A DNA stretch of 64,000 nucleotides from Delphinapterus leucas (Eukaryota > Chordata > Mammalia > Artiodactyla > Monodontidae), in the NCBI RefSeq assembly GCF_002288925.2, contig NW_022098021.1, positions 33,409,013 to 33,473,012 of the forward strand. Reading direction: 5' to 3'. A program made the translations under genes and the position numbers. This document shows positions 10,946 through 20,830 of the stretch, one piece after another. Under the pieces are notes generated by a model. That model ran no database searches. It was not told the DNA's origin and saw only the letters and a program-made list of their open reading frames with translations. Positions within the stretch are counted from its first letter, which is position 1. Every line of letters begins with the position of its first letter.

Positions 10946-11655
10946 CATTAAACCTAAGAAGATTTGGAATAATATTAAGAGCCAAATGTACAAGTTAATA
11001 GAGAGTGAAGGGAAGGATGTCAGCCTATCTTCTGAACAGACAGGGTAATCTATTGTTTTAGTAATAGTTGCATACCCTAGTAACTAAAGGATCTGATGTA
11101 ATGAGATACAGTTGAGCTTTGGGAAATTGCATCAACTATTTGATTTCAAGTGATTTCATTCTGTCCTTAACTCACAGCATTGGACTTTGATACTGAAACA
11201 GGAATAGAACATTGAATCAGATATTTTTTCTTCTAGTACTTGCTATTTCAAAGAACTTTACACTATTACTGCATCCCCAAGAAGCAGGTAGTATTATTAT
11301 CCTTATAAAGTATTTTGGTTTCCTATTGTTAGAGTATGAAAAATCCTGAAATGATAAATGACTTGGACATTAGCATAGAGCAAATGAGAGCCAGAACAGT
11401 GTTTTAAAATTCAGATTTCTTAGTTTCCAGGATTAGAGTCACTCAACTGATCTATTTTCCTCTACAACTTCCTGGGGTATTACACTTTGGGCTCCGTATG
11501 GTTGAAGTTAAATTCCACTAAGGCTATTTTATCAAGTCAAGAATTTTGAGTTCTAATTCTCATTCCAACTCTTAATTTTCATTAACACTAATATTTCTGA
11601 AATTCAGTTGTATAATCTGCAAGATGAAAATTTGTTTTGATATATTGATTGGTAT
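10946..11655. other. Unassigned noncoding sequence
   Basis: AT-rich single-copy-looking sequence. Nothing recognised on either strand. Confidence 0.5.
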
Positions 11656-11659
11656 TTAG

Positions 11660-12770
11660 AACTTTTTTTTTCTTCCAGTTTTATCGAGCTAAAATTGACA
11701 TACAGCACTAAATAAGTTTAAGGTGTACCGCATAATGACTTGACTTACATACATCATGAAATGATTACCACAGTAAGTTTAGTGAACATCCATCATCTCA
11801 TATAGATAGAACATTAAAGAAATAGAAAATAAATTTCCTTATGATGAGACCTCTTAGGATATACTCTTTTAACAACTTTCATATATAACACACCATAGTG
11901 TTAATTACATTTCTCATGTTGTACATTACATCTCTAGTACTTACTTACCTTACAACTGGAAGTTTGCACCTCTTAACTGTCTTCATCCAATTCCCCCTCA
12001 CCACCCCCAACATCCCCCTCTGGTAACCACAAATCTTATTTCTTTTTCTCTGAGTTTGTTTGTTTTTAAAATATAATTGACCTATAATATACTATCTAAG
12101 CTCCTGTTATGCAAATTAGTGATTTGATATTTCTATACTTTTCACACTGATCACCATGATAAGTCAGTTATAATATGTCACTATACAAGATATTATATAT
12201 TTTTAAAATTTTTATTTTATTAAAAAATTTTTATTAATTTTATCAGAGTATAGTTGCTTTACAATGTTGTGTTAGTTTCTTGCTGTACAGCAAAGTGAGT
12301 CAATCATACTTATACATACTTATCCACTCTTTTTTCAATTTCCTTCCCATTTAGGTCACCACAGAGCACTGAGTAGAGTTCCCTGTGCTATACAGTAAGT
12401 TCTCACTGGTTATCTATTTTATACATGTTAGTGCATATATGTCAGTCACAGTCTCCCAATTCATCCCATCCCTCCCTTCCCTCCTTGGTAGCCATAAGTT
12501 TGTTCTCTACACCTGTGTCTCTATTTCTGCTTTGCAAATAAGTTCATCTCTACCATTTTTCTAGATTCCACATAAAAGCAATATTATATGATGTTTTTCT
12601 CTTTCTGACTTACTTCACTCTGTATGACAATCTCTATGTCCACCCACATCTCTGCAAATGGTATTATTTCGTTCCTTTCTATGGCTAATATTCCATTGTA
12701 TATAATTAAATGTTATTGACAATATTCCCCACATGTTACAACTTCCAGTTGTAAAATAACTTTGTTATTT
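11660..12770 (-). mobile_element. Cluster of nested L1 3' ends (-)
   Basis: Three L1 3' UTR pieces lie head to tail on the minus strand. The first (about 11660-12055) has CCAGTTTTATCGAGCTAAAATTGACATACA. The second (about 12056-12195) starts ATATAATTGACCTATAATATACTATCTAAG. The third (about 12200-12710) is younger, with AGAGTATAGTTGCTTTACAATGTTGTGTTAG and the CATTCCATTGTATATAA ORF2 end. A short older tail (GACAATATTCCCCACATGTTACAACTTCCAG) follows to about 12765, so the third appears inserted into the second. No open ORF2 remains. Confidence 0.8.
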
Positions 12771-12889
12771 TTACTGCCTCACTACCACACAAGATTAAGT
12801 ATCTAATTTTAAGATGGAACTATAAATTCAACTGAAAACAGAGTTACCTCCAACAAAAAAATCCTCTGCAGAATTAACAACAACAAACA

Positions 12890-13145
12890 ATACTCATAAT
12901 ATTAACTAATTTATCAAGCGTTTACTGCTTTAGGTAGATTATATACATCAACTCATTTAATTCTCATAACATCTCTGTGAGGTAGGTTCCATTATAATAT
13001 CCTCTCCACAGGTGAGGAAACAGAAGCACACTGATTTTAGTCATTTCCCTATGATCACACACCTAGTTAAGGCCAGAACTGGGATTTGGGAAGGAGGTTA
13101 CAAAACCCAAGTTCTTGGCCACTATACTAAACTGTTGAGCCATAC
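12890..13145 (-). repeat. MIR SINE (-)
   Basis: Near-complete MIR in reverse: AACTCATTTAATTCTCATAACATC, GGTGAGGAAACAGAAGCACA, a TTAGTCATTTCCC..ATCACACACC core, and the head ending in TTCTTGGCCACTATACTA. Diverged in step with the age of the family. Confidence 0.85.
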
Positions 13146-13252
13146 ACCCTAAATACAAAAGACATTCTAAGCAATGGTGATATGGGCCCATAATCTATAC
13201 AAAGAATAGAAATATAGGATATAAGCATGTGCTTTAAAAGCATAATAAATGG

Positions 13253-13526
13253 TGCTTCCCTGGTGGCTCAGTGGTTAAGAATCACCTGCCAATGCAGGGG
13301 ACATGGTTCGAGCCCTGGCCTGGGAAGATCCCACAGGCCGTGGAGCAACTAAGCCCGTGCGCCACAACTACTGAGCCTGCGCTCTAGAGTCCACGAGCCA
13401 CAACTACTGAAGCCTGCGGGCCTAGAGCCCGTGCTCCGCAACAAGAGAAGCCACTGCAATGAGAAGCCCTTGCACTGCAGCAAAGACCCAACACAGCCAA
13501 AAATAAATAAATAAAATATATTTTTA
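13253..13526 (+). mobile_element. CHR-type SINE, long form (+), copy B
   Basis: Long variant with the GCCACAACTACTGAGCCTGC and GCCACAACTACTGAAGCC tandem body and an AAATAAATAAAT tail. It is flanked by a 15-bp duplication with one mismatch: AAAAGCATAATAAAT at 13236-13250 and AAAAGCGTAATAAAT at 13527-13541. Confidence 0.95.
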
Positions 13527-13541
13527 AAAAGCGTAATAAAT

Positions 13542-13844
13542 AAATGTGCAGAGGGAGATTACATATATGGTAAATACATGTCAAGGATGGGATTCACAAT
13601 GATTTGGCTCCACAATGGGAGTTGGTAAGAGTTTTATGTTTATTCCTGATTACCTAAAGAAAATTAAAAATCTAAGAACCATGAAGTCAGTATTTTCCCG
13701 CCAATTTCTTCAAAAGTAGACTACTTTACACACATCAAATTCCACATGAATAGAAAAGCAACTTCAAGATTTGATAAATGTTTTCCTCTGTAAAAAGCAA
13801 AGAACTAGAATCAGCCTAACTACTGCTCTTTAGAAATCACTTCC
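13542..13844. other. Unassigned noncoding sequence
   Basis: Nothing recognised. Confidence 0.5.
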
Positions 13845-14085
13845 TTGGCTAAACCTCCCAGTATTGTCCTAGTCTGAGCTAAATGTCTCTCCACCTCATG
13901 TTCACTTCTGCTTGACTCTACACATAAGTTTTGTAATTGGAGGTGAGCTTGTCTGTCTCCTTCGCTGGCCTGACCTTCAAGAGCAGGGTTTTGTCTTATT
14001 CATCTTTGCAGCCATCTACCTAGCAGATGCTTTGTCCATAAAAGTCTCTCAATAAATGTTTATTGAAATAAAATAAACGTGTGTT
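13845..14085 (+). repeat. L2 LINE 3' end (+)
   Basis: Shows the L2 3' terminal order: AGAGCAGGGTTTTGTCTTATTCATCTTTGCAGCC, then a gap, then CTCTCAATAAATGTTTATTGAAATAAA. The AATAAATGTTT end is diagnostic of the family. Confidence 0.75.
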
Positions 14086-14284
14086 GAAACTAGTTTGGAA
14101 ACTTCTGGAAAGATAATCCTTTATTTATTTTCTTATTCTAACTGTGTCTGACTTTTACTATTTATATTGTGTATCTACTTTATACAGACATAGATATGCA
14201 GTCATATCTACCTAGCATATTTATATATATTTATCATGTATGGTTAATTAAATTATACTGGAATAGGTTCTTCAGATGTATTAA

Positions 14285-14605
14285 AGAATTAGAATTAGCT
14301 TAGTTTAGGCTAGGTTAGGTTGTGGTAACAAACATGTCTTCAAATGTCAGTGACTTAACACATAAAAGTTTACTCCTCAGTCATGCAAAATGCACTCCAG
14401 ATCTGGTGACTCTCTAGAGCAGCTCCTTTCCAAAAGAGCTGTGCACTGGCTCCCAAATACTTTGGTCTGGAAATGACACACGTTACTTCTGCTCATAGAC
14501 CTTTGGCAAGAACTAGTCACTTGGCTCTGCCTACTATATGGGGGCAAGGAAATGGGGAGAGAACAGCTGGAAATGCCTCTGCCATAGAGGGAGAGAGAGT
14601 GAAGT
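14285..14605 (-). repeat. Ancient interspersed repeat, family A (-)
   Basis: Reverse-complemented, this parallels 17210-17535 and, more weakly, 28840-29110. Shared landmarks are an AATGTGAGCAGAAGT-like block (seen here as ACTTCTGCTCATAGACCTTTGG, 14485) and a CACTGACATTTGAAG...AACCTAACCTAGCC end. It is a common old mammalian repeat by pattern, but I cannot name it with confidence. Confidence 0.6.
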
Positions 14606-14737
14606 ACGATCCAATTATCAGTATTTACATTTAGTTTTCAGTCTCACGTATTCATTTTAAAAAATGAAAATTTGTTAATGTTTTGGAATATGTAATACAT
14701 TATTTCAAGGAATTTGTGACTTAAAAACCAGGAAATA

Positions 14738-14770
14738 CTCCTCCTTCCTCCTCTTTTTCTTCTTTACAGG
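14738..14770 (+). promoter_or_regulatory. Splice-acceptor-like site
   Basis: Twenty-eight uninterrupted pyrimidines (14738-14765) are followed by ACAG|G, with AG at 14768-14769, just upstream of a GC-rich block. Motif quality is high, but there is no supporting exon with a clear reading frame. The frame starting at 14770 meets a TAA after about 20 codons. A cryptic or untranslated exon is possible. Confidence 0.25.
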
Positions 14771-15570
14771 AGGGCAAACATAGCTCAGTTGGAGCCCACA
14801 GTGTGCACTATGTGACTTGGGGTGTGTGGGGGGACTAAGTGTGGGCTCTGATGAAGGGGCAGGGAGGGGAGGGGCTGAGATGCTGTCAGAAATCAGGGGT
14901 GCTCAGGGAATGGCAGAATCAGGACCAAAACATTGCAGCCGCCACCACTCTTTCCAGAGGAAGCCCCATCTCAGAGCATCTTGGGAGTTCTAGGATGGTC
15001 CGCAGGGACATCCTGGGATGAGAAACACATGGTGCCCTGGGGCACTGGGGACCCCTTGTCCCAGACTTGGCCCTAAGGAATCTGGCTCACACAATCTATC
15101 ACGCAAATCCCAGTGCTCTTGGACCGCCCCATCCCAGTCACAGTGCAGCGGTGTCCTGTCCCAGAGACCTGGCCAGGTCCATGGGAACAGGCTCTGGACC
15201 AAATGTTAGGCAGTGGAGGGACCATCTGAGGCCAGAAGGGGGAATAAATTGCTCCTGCACCTGCGCATGCCTCCTGTCTGTAGCCTCCAGAAGCCGGAAG
15301 GGCCCAGGGCAGCAGTTTCGTGGGCATCTGGGGCCGATCTCTGGTATCAACCCACCAGGGCCTGCGGCACCATTCCATTGCACATTCTTGGGTCCAGCTG
15401 TTTCTAATGGCATCTGTGAAGCGTCTAGAGTTTGTTCCAGGAGACCATCGCTACCTGTTCATCTTTCTCTGAATATCCTGTCTTGGGGCATGACTCTTTC
15501 TGACCCAGCCCATCCATCAGCACCCTGGGATGGGGGGGGATGGCACCTTCACTCAAAACCCTCCATCAGG
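14771..15570. other. GC-rich block of unknown origin
   Basis: About 0.8 kb richer in G and C than its neighbours, with no CHR SINE, L1 or MIR text until 15571. A 208-codon ORF at 15067-15693 crosses it, but its last 40 or so codons are SINE sequence. The rest (proline- and serine-rich, containing CSCTCACLLSVASRSRKG) matches no domain I know. An overlapping ORF on the other strand (15073-15378) suggests composition, not coding. It could be a decayed LTR, an old processed pseudogene or a noncoding exon. Confidence 0.4.
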
Positions 15571-15781
15571 GCTTCCCTGGTGGCACAGTGGTTGAGAGTC
15601 CGCCTGCCGTTGCAGGGGACACGGGTTCGTGCCCCGGTCTGGGAAGACCCCACATGCCGCGGAGCGGCTGGGCCCGTGAGCCATGACCACTGAGCCTGTG
15701 CGTCTGGAGCCTGTGCTCCGCAACGGGAGAGGTCACAACAGTGAGAGGCCCGTGTACCGCAAAAAAAAAAAAAAAAAAAAA
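15571..15781 (+). mobile_element. CHR-type SINE, short form (+), copy C, joined to L1
   Basis: Full short-form SINE (GCTTCCCTGGTGGCACAGTGG to GTGTACCGC) with a pure A-tail of about 20. No target-site duplication is seen, and the A-tail runs straight into the truncated L1 at 15782. Confidence 0.93.
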
Positions 15782-16712
15782 GGGCAGAAGATCTAAATAG
15801 ACATTTCTCCAAAGAAGACATACAGATGGCCAGGAGGCACAGGAAGAGATGCTCAACATCACTAATTATTAGAGAAATGAAAATCAAAACTGCAATGAGG
15901 TGTCACCTCACACTGGTCAGAATGGCCATCGTCAAAAAATCCACAAATAATAAATGCTGAAGAAGGTGTGGAGAAAAGGGAACCTTCTTACACTTTTGGT
16001 GGGAATGTAAATTGATACAGCCACTATGGAGGACAGTATGGAGGTTCCTTAAAAAACTAAAAGTAGAGCTACCATATGATCCAACAATCCCACTCCATAT
16101 ATCTGGAGAAAACCATAATTCGAAGACACATGTACCCCAACGTTCATTGCAGCACTATTTACAATAGCCAGGACATGGAAGCAACCTCAATGTCCATTGA
16201 AGGATGAATGGATAAAGAAGATGTGGTACATATATACCACAGTAATGGAATATTACTCAGCCATAAAAAAGGAATGAAATAATGCCATTTACAGTGACAT
16301 GGATGGACCTAGAGATTGCCATACTGAGTGAAGTAAGTCAGACAGAGAAAGACAAATATCATATGATATCACTTATATGTGTAATCTGAAAAAAATGGTA
16401 CAAATGAACTTATTTACCAAACAGAAATAGAGTCACAGATGTAGAAAAAAAACTTATGGTTACTAAGGGGGGAAGTGGGGGGAGGGAAAAATTGGGCGAT
16501 TGGGATTGACATATACATAGTACTATATATAAAATAGTTAACTAATAAGAACCTAGTGTGTAGCACAGGGAACTCCACTCAATACTCTGTAATGACCTAT
16601 ATGGGAAAAGAATCTAAGGAAGAGTGGATATATGTATATGTATGACTGATTCACTTTACTGTACAGCAGAAACTAACACAACATTGTAAATCAATTATAC
16701 TCCAATTAAAAA
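15782..16712 (+). mobile_element. 5'-truncated L1, ORF2 C-terminus plus 3' UTR (+)
   Basis: Begins GGGCAGAAGATCTAAATAGAC, deep in ORF2, and runs through ATGGAGGACAGTATGGAGGTTCC and the tail ATTATACTCCAATTAAAAAAAA. The coding text is broken. The element abuts the A-tail of SINE copy C with no visible duplication: 5' flank ACCCTCCATCA versus 3' flank GTCCTGGGAGAG. Confidence 0.93.
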
Positions 16713-17205
16713 AAAAAGTCCTGGGAGAGTTGGGCAAAAAGAGGCTTGTCCATGGCCAAGTGCTGTCAGTATAACTTGGTCACTGCTTCTCTCTCTTGAG
16801 GTGACCTGCCTTTCTTTTCCTGTATTCTAGAAAATTTCCAGTGAAAACATCTGAACAGCCTTAACTCTTTCATTTGGAATGCTGAGAGGTGAGTTTCCTC
16901 AACTCCTGAATAAAGAGATTAAAATAGAATGCATATTTACAACAGAATGTAAGATACAAAGACTGAAGAACTCTTAAACTCTAATCCTTTTTATTTGTTG
17001 TATCATATCAAGTATCTGATGCACCTGGAATGGCCTAAGCCTTGCACTGTCGTAGTTTTCTAGGGGCAATTTCTTAAATCTGTTAAAGGAAACATTGTGA
17101 GATGGCAAATGGCCAAGAAAGTACCCTCAGCCTGTTTCTTCCTGATTGTCAGAGTTTCAAGACATCATGGGGAAGCACAAGTGTTCATCAGGGTATTTAA
17201 TTTCT
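16713..17205. other. Unassigned noncoding sequence
   Basis: Nothing recognised apart from ordinary AT-rich text. Confidence 0.5.
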
Positions 17206-17209
17206 GAGA

Positions 17210-17535
17210 GCACATGGCTGAACTACATTGCCCAGGTCCCACATCTCAGTGAGGTCATGTCACTGAAATGTGAGCAGTGATGGCAGTTAAGAGAGGCTGT
17301 GCCTTTTCCATCCCTCTTTCTCCCATCAGTACTGCAGTAAATGAAGGAGTTGGCAGATGGAAATGGTCTGTGTTCTTGAGTCACCCTGTGGAGGAGCTGC
17401 AGGCAGTAGAGACTCCTGGTCCACATCAGACTCTGACGTCAATGAGAAAGAAACCGCTGATGTGTTAAGACTCTGAGATTTCAGGGCTAGTTGATCACAG
17501 TGCAGTACAAGCTAGTCTGCTAATACAGACGTGAT
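17210..17535 (+). repeat. Ancient interspersed repeat, family A (+)
   Basis: Parallels the reverse complement of 14285-14605: ACATTGCCCAGGTCCC start, GTCACTGAAATGTGAGCAGTGATG, and an end AGACTCTGAGATTTCAGGG...TCTGCTAATACAG. Old and diverged, with no coding capacity. The 67-codon minus ORF over it is spurious. Confidence 0.6.
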
Positions 17536-18040
17536 ATATATGCATACAGGACATGCAGATGCACAAAATTCAAGAGGTTCAAAAGGCCTCACCATCCCTT
17601 TTGCGAGAGGCAAACTCTATTATTAAGTTCTTGTGTATCTTTCAGACATATGTGCTAATAACAGAAACAGTAATAATTATGGTAATAGCAGCAAACACTT
17701 AATAAAAGGCTGCTGTAACAATTGACCCTAAAAGTTATTATTCTTCAAACCCAACAGAAAGTTATCTAAAGTTATCAATGTGTGTGTGGTGACCACAGCC
17801 AGCCTTTAAGGGACCTTCCATAGACAGAGGCCTTGCAGTTTCAGTCTGTGTCTTTGAGACTGACCTGGCAAAGGGCAAAGAGCATAGAAGATAGCACGTA
17901 AAAGGCTTTTATGGGCCATGTCTGCCAATAACTGGCTAGAATTCAGTCACATCCTCACCCTCACTGCGAGGCTGGCCAATATAGTCTAGTGTGTACCAGG
18001 AAGAAGAGGAAATGTGTTTGGTGATCAACTAGCAGTCTTT
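17536..18040. other. Unassigned noncoding sequence
   Basis: No gene or named repeat recognised. Confidence 0.5.
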
Positions 18041-18044
18041 GCCT

Positions 18045-18252
18045 TACTTATATATTAATTTACTTAATTCTTACAACAGCTCTATGACCTAGGGACTATT
18101 ATGCCCACTTTACATATTGATAAACTGAGGAACTGAAAAGTTAATTCATTTGCTGAAGATCAGCTAGCAAGTGGCAGAGCCTAGAAGTGGCAGAGCCTAG
18201 AAGTGGCAGAGCTTAGGAATCTAAGCTGGACCTAACTACTCTGCTATATCCT
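18045..18252 (-). repeat. MIR SINE (-) carrying a 16-bp triplication
   Basis: MIR read in reverse (AATTCTTACAACAGCTCTATGACC, TAAACTGAGGAACTGAAAAG, AAGATCAGCTAGCAAGTGGCAGAGCC). The AGTGGCAGAGCCTAGA unit appears three times in tandem at 18170-18185, 18186-18201 and 18202-18217. The first two are identical and the third has two changes. Confidence 0.8.
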
Positions 18253-18254
18253 TT

Positions 18255-19640
18255 TTTTATACAATGTAGTATATTATACAGACTGTTCTAAACCTTGTTA
18301 CTTTTTTTTTCCTTAAGGATATCTAGTTGAGATTATTCAATGCTAGTACATATAAGGTTGTACAGTTGACCCTTGAACAATGCGGGGGTTAGGGGCTTTG
18401 GCCCTCACAGTGTCTAAAATCCACTTATAGCTGGCCCTCTATATACTTGGTTCCTCTGTATCCACAGTTTGCATCTATGAGTTCAACCAACCACGGGTCA
18501 TATAGTGCTGTAGTATTTACTATTGAAAAAATCTGCGTGTAAGGGGACCTGTGCTGTTCAAGGGTCAACTGTAAATATCTTTTTAAGAGCTATATACTAA
18601 ATTGTATACATGAGTCGTAGTTTAACTCTCTCATTATGATGATTGTTTTAAATTATTTTCCCCATTTCAAATAGTGATGCAGTGAATAGCTTCAAAAGTT
18701 TGTATTTGCACACATGTGCATGTATATGGAGAAAAATAATTTCTGGAAGTAAAATTGCTCAGCCAAAATAGTATACACATAGTTATTTTTTATAAATGTT
18801 TCCAAAGTTCCCTACAGTGAGAGTATTTTCTTATACAAAAAGTACAATTTACATTCCCATGAACAAAGTATGCAAGTATATATTTCTCCACACTCATGCC
18901 ACACAAAGATTTTCAACTTTTTTGATATTTGCCAAATTATAAGTAAAAATGGTATTTGATAGTTTTAAGTTTTCTTTTTATTGATACAATAAATGCTAAA
19001 CATTTCTAGGTATACTGAAGTGCCATTTGAATTTCTTTTTAAAGTGGTTCATGTCCTTTACTCACCACACTTTTGGAATGTTAGATATTATCTTATTGAT
19101 TTATAGAAGACCTTTATATACACATTTACCTATGATGTATGTTGCTATATTACTTTGGCCAATTTTTAGTTTCTCTTTTGATTTAAGTCATGGTGGATTT
19201 TTTCCTATCATAAAATGTCACTTTATTACATATTAAATTCCATTTTGGTCTATTTCAAGGTAGTTCATAGATCTATTTACATTTTACTACCACACATTTT
19301 TACTTACTGTAGATTTAAATGTTTCAATATCTAATTGTAAAAGCCCCCACTATTCAAAATTGTCTTGGTTTTTCTTTCCCTTTTATTTTTCCATATGAGT
19401 TTTGAACATCAGCTAGAGTAGTTCTTAATAAAGAAGCTTATTGTTATTGTTCTATAGAACCTATACATTTTTAGATTGACTTAGAATTGATGTTTCCTCC
19501 CAAGAGCATGTTATACCTTTTTTTAGGGGATCTTCCTTTTAGTTTCTTCAGTTGCATTTTCATGTTTTCCTTGTCTAAATTTTTTAAGCATATTATGTTT
19601 AATCTTTTTTTGTTGATTTTTTCTTACTCTTCCTTTATAT
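18255..19640 (-). mobile_element. Ancient L1 (-), split by a DNA transposon
   Basis: Highly diverged L1 sequence on the minus strand. It includes an AACCTTGTTACTTTTTTTTTCC start, TTTCAAATAGTGATGCAGTGAATAG near 18665 (ORF2 C-terminal text) and TCTTATTGATTTATAGAAGACC near 19089. A MER2-type element at 18363-18571 interrupts it. No open frame remains. Confidence 0.65.
18363..18571. mobile_element. MER2-type (Tigger, Tc1/mariner) nonautonomous DNA transposon
   Basis: A 209-bp element with terminal inverted repeats CAGTTGACCCTTGAACA matching over 17 bp at both ends. It is flanked by the TA dinucleotide expected of mariner/Tigger insertions (18361-18362 and 18572-18573). The inner text (CGGGGGTTAGGGGCTTTGG, CAACCAACCACGGG) matches what I know of MER2. 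It would have been mobilised by a Tigger transposase and encodes nothing. Confidence 0.9.
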
Positions 19641-19643
19641 ATA

Positions 19644-19677
<34 letters not shown>

Positions 19678-19682
19678 TTTTT
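19637..19682. repeat. (AT)n microsatellite at gap edge
   Basis: AT alternation with one phase slip, ending in a T run that meets the N block. Such repeats often break assemblies. Confidence 0.9.
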
Positions 19683-19782
19683 NNNNNNNNNNNNNNNNNN
19701 NNNNNNNNNNNNNNNNNNNNNNNNNNNNNNNNNNNNNNNNNNNNNNNNNNNNNNNNNNNNNNNNNNNNNNNNNNNNNNNNNN
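19683..19782. other. Assembly gap of exactly 100 N
   Basis: One hundred consecutive N. A round 100 usually marks a gap of unknown length, so real distance across it is not known. ORFs drawn through it (19487-19843) are artefacts. Confidence 0.99.
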
Positions 19783-19839
19783 CCGTGCCCCCTGAATCGG
19801 CAGGTGGACCCTCAATCACTGCGCCACCAGGGAAGCCCC
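19783..19839 (-). mobile_element. CHR-type SINE 5' end (-), cut by the gap, copy D
   Basis: Only the head of the SINE is present, reading CGCCACCAGGGAAGCCCC at its 5' edge. The body and tail should lie in the gap. Confidence 0.85.
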
Positions 19840-19949
19840 TCACAGCCTCTTAATCATAATCATTGTAATGTGACTGAGGACAAAATTTATATACAAAAAT
19901 AAGTAGCTTTTCCATATAAAAATAACAACCGATTAAAAATATAATGGGG

Positions 19950-20010
19950 CTGCATCGTGTCCCCTGCATCGGCAGGCGGACTCTCAATCACTGCGCCACC
20001 AGGGAAACCC
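19950..20010 (-). mobile_element. CHR-type SINE head fragment (-), copy D2
   Basis: About 60 bp of SINE head (GTGTCCCCTGCATCGGCAGG to CCACCAGGGAAACCC on the plus strand), lacking the whole 3' half and tail. This is abnormal, since SINE insertion starts at the 3' end. It may be a deletion product or an assembly error beside the gap. Confidence 0.85.
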
Positions 20011-20189
20011 TATAAGAAAATCTTAACTGTGGATTCAAAGAAAGAAAAAAAGAGTAGAAATAGTACTGCCAATTTTGACACTTTTATATCTTTTCATTTT
20101 TTGTATCTTTTCTCCCCTGTATCCCTATTACTACTCTTAACTCTAGCCCATATAATACCTGGACTAGATTACTATAAGTGCCTGTAAAA

Positions 20190-20540
20190 TGCTCTCTCAG
20201 ACTCTAATCTTGCCCTCCTTAAAGCTGTTCTCTGCATTGTCACCAGAACGATACATTGCCAATCACATTTCCCCTCAACCGAAGTTAGAGCTCACTAGGG
20301 TGGCCTCAGGCTCTCCCGGGTTAAACGTCTTACCTCCCCAGCCTGGAATCTTGCTAGAATGCTCTAGCAATGTCAGATGTTCAAAGTTCTCCTGGGCATA
20401 CTGAAGGGCCTTTTCTTCTTTGTGAATTTGACGGCACACTGCCCCACTGCCTTCTTCTTCCCCTAGTAAACAGTGCTGTGCCTTATATATGGGAGTTTCT
20501 CAATAGATGTTTGTTCCCTGAAAGAATAAACAAATAATCC
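20190..20540 (+). repeat. Probable L2 fragment (+)
   Basis: CACCAGAACGATACATTGCCAATCACATTTCCCC (20240) and CAGCCTGGAATCTTGCTAGAATGCTC follow L2 C-terminal order, ending in TTTCTCAATAGATGTTTGTTCC, the L2 tail. Strongly diverged. Confidence 0.5.
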
Positions 20541-20614
20541 CAACTCCTATTTTTTTCAACTTTTAAAACAGCAGTTTGTATTGTGGGAAATCTTTTGAGA
20601 AGATTAGTTAAATG

Positions 20615-20830
20615 TCAGGAATCTTGGCATTTAGTCCTTGTTCTGTCTTTGACTCACTGTGCGATCCTGGACGTGTATCTGTATGTTTGGGCACATAAGT
20701 CTCCAAGCAGATTATTGGGGTAAAATTAGGAGGGCACCAAATAGGCAGGGAAGCTTTGTATATTATTTTATTCAATTTTTACAACAACCTACGGAGTAGG
20801 AATAAATATCCCTGTAATGTCAATGGAGAA
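20615..20830. repeat. Two probable MIR fragments
   Basis: 20615-20700 reads as MIR core on the plus strand (TCTTTGACTCACTGTGCGATCCTGG). 20755-20830 resembles a MIR 3' part on the minus strand (TTTTTACAACAACCTACGGAGTAGG). Both are weak. Confidence 0.45.

Noticed and set aside
15067..15693. 208-codon plus-strand ORF
   Set aside because: Its 3' part is SINE copy C, and GC-rich composition raises ORF length on both strands.
19487..19843. ORFs running through the N block
   Set aside because: The central residues are unknown bases, so the ORFs are meaningless.
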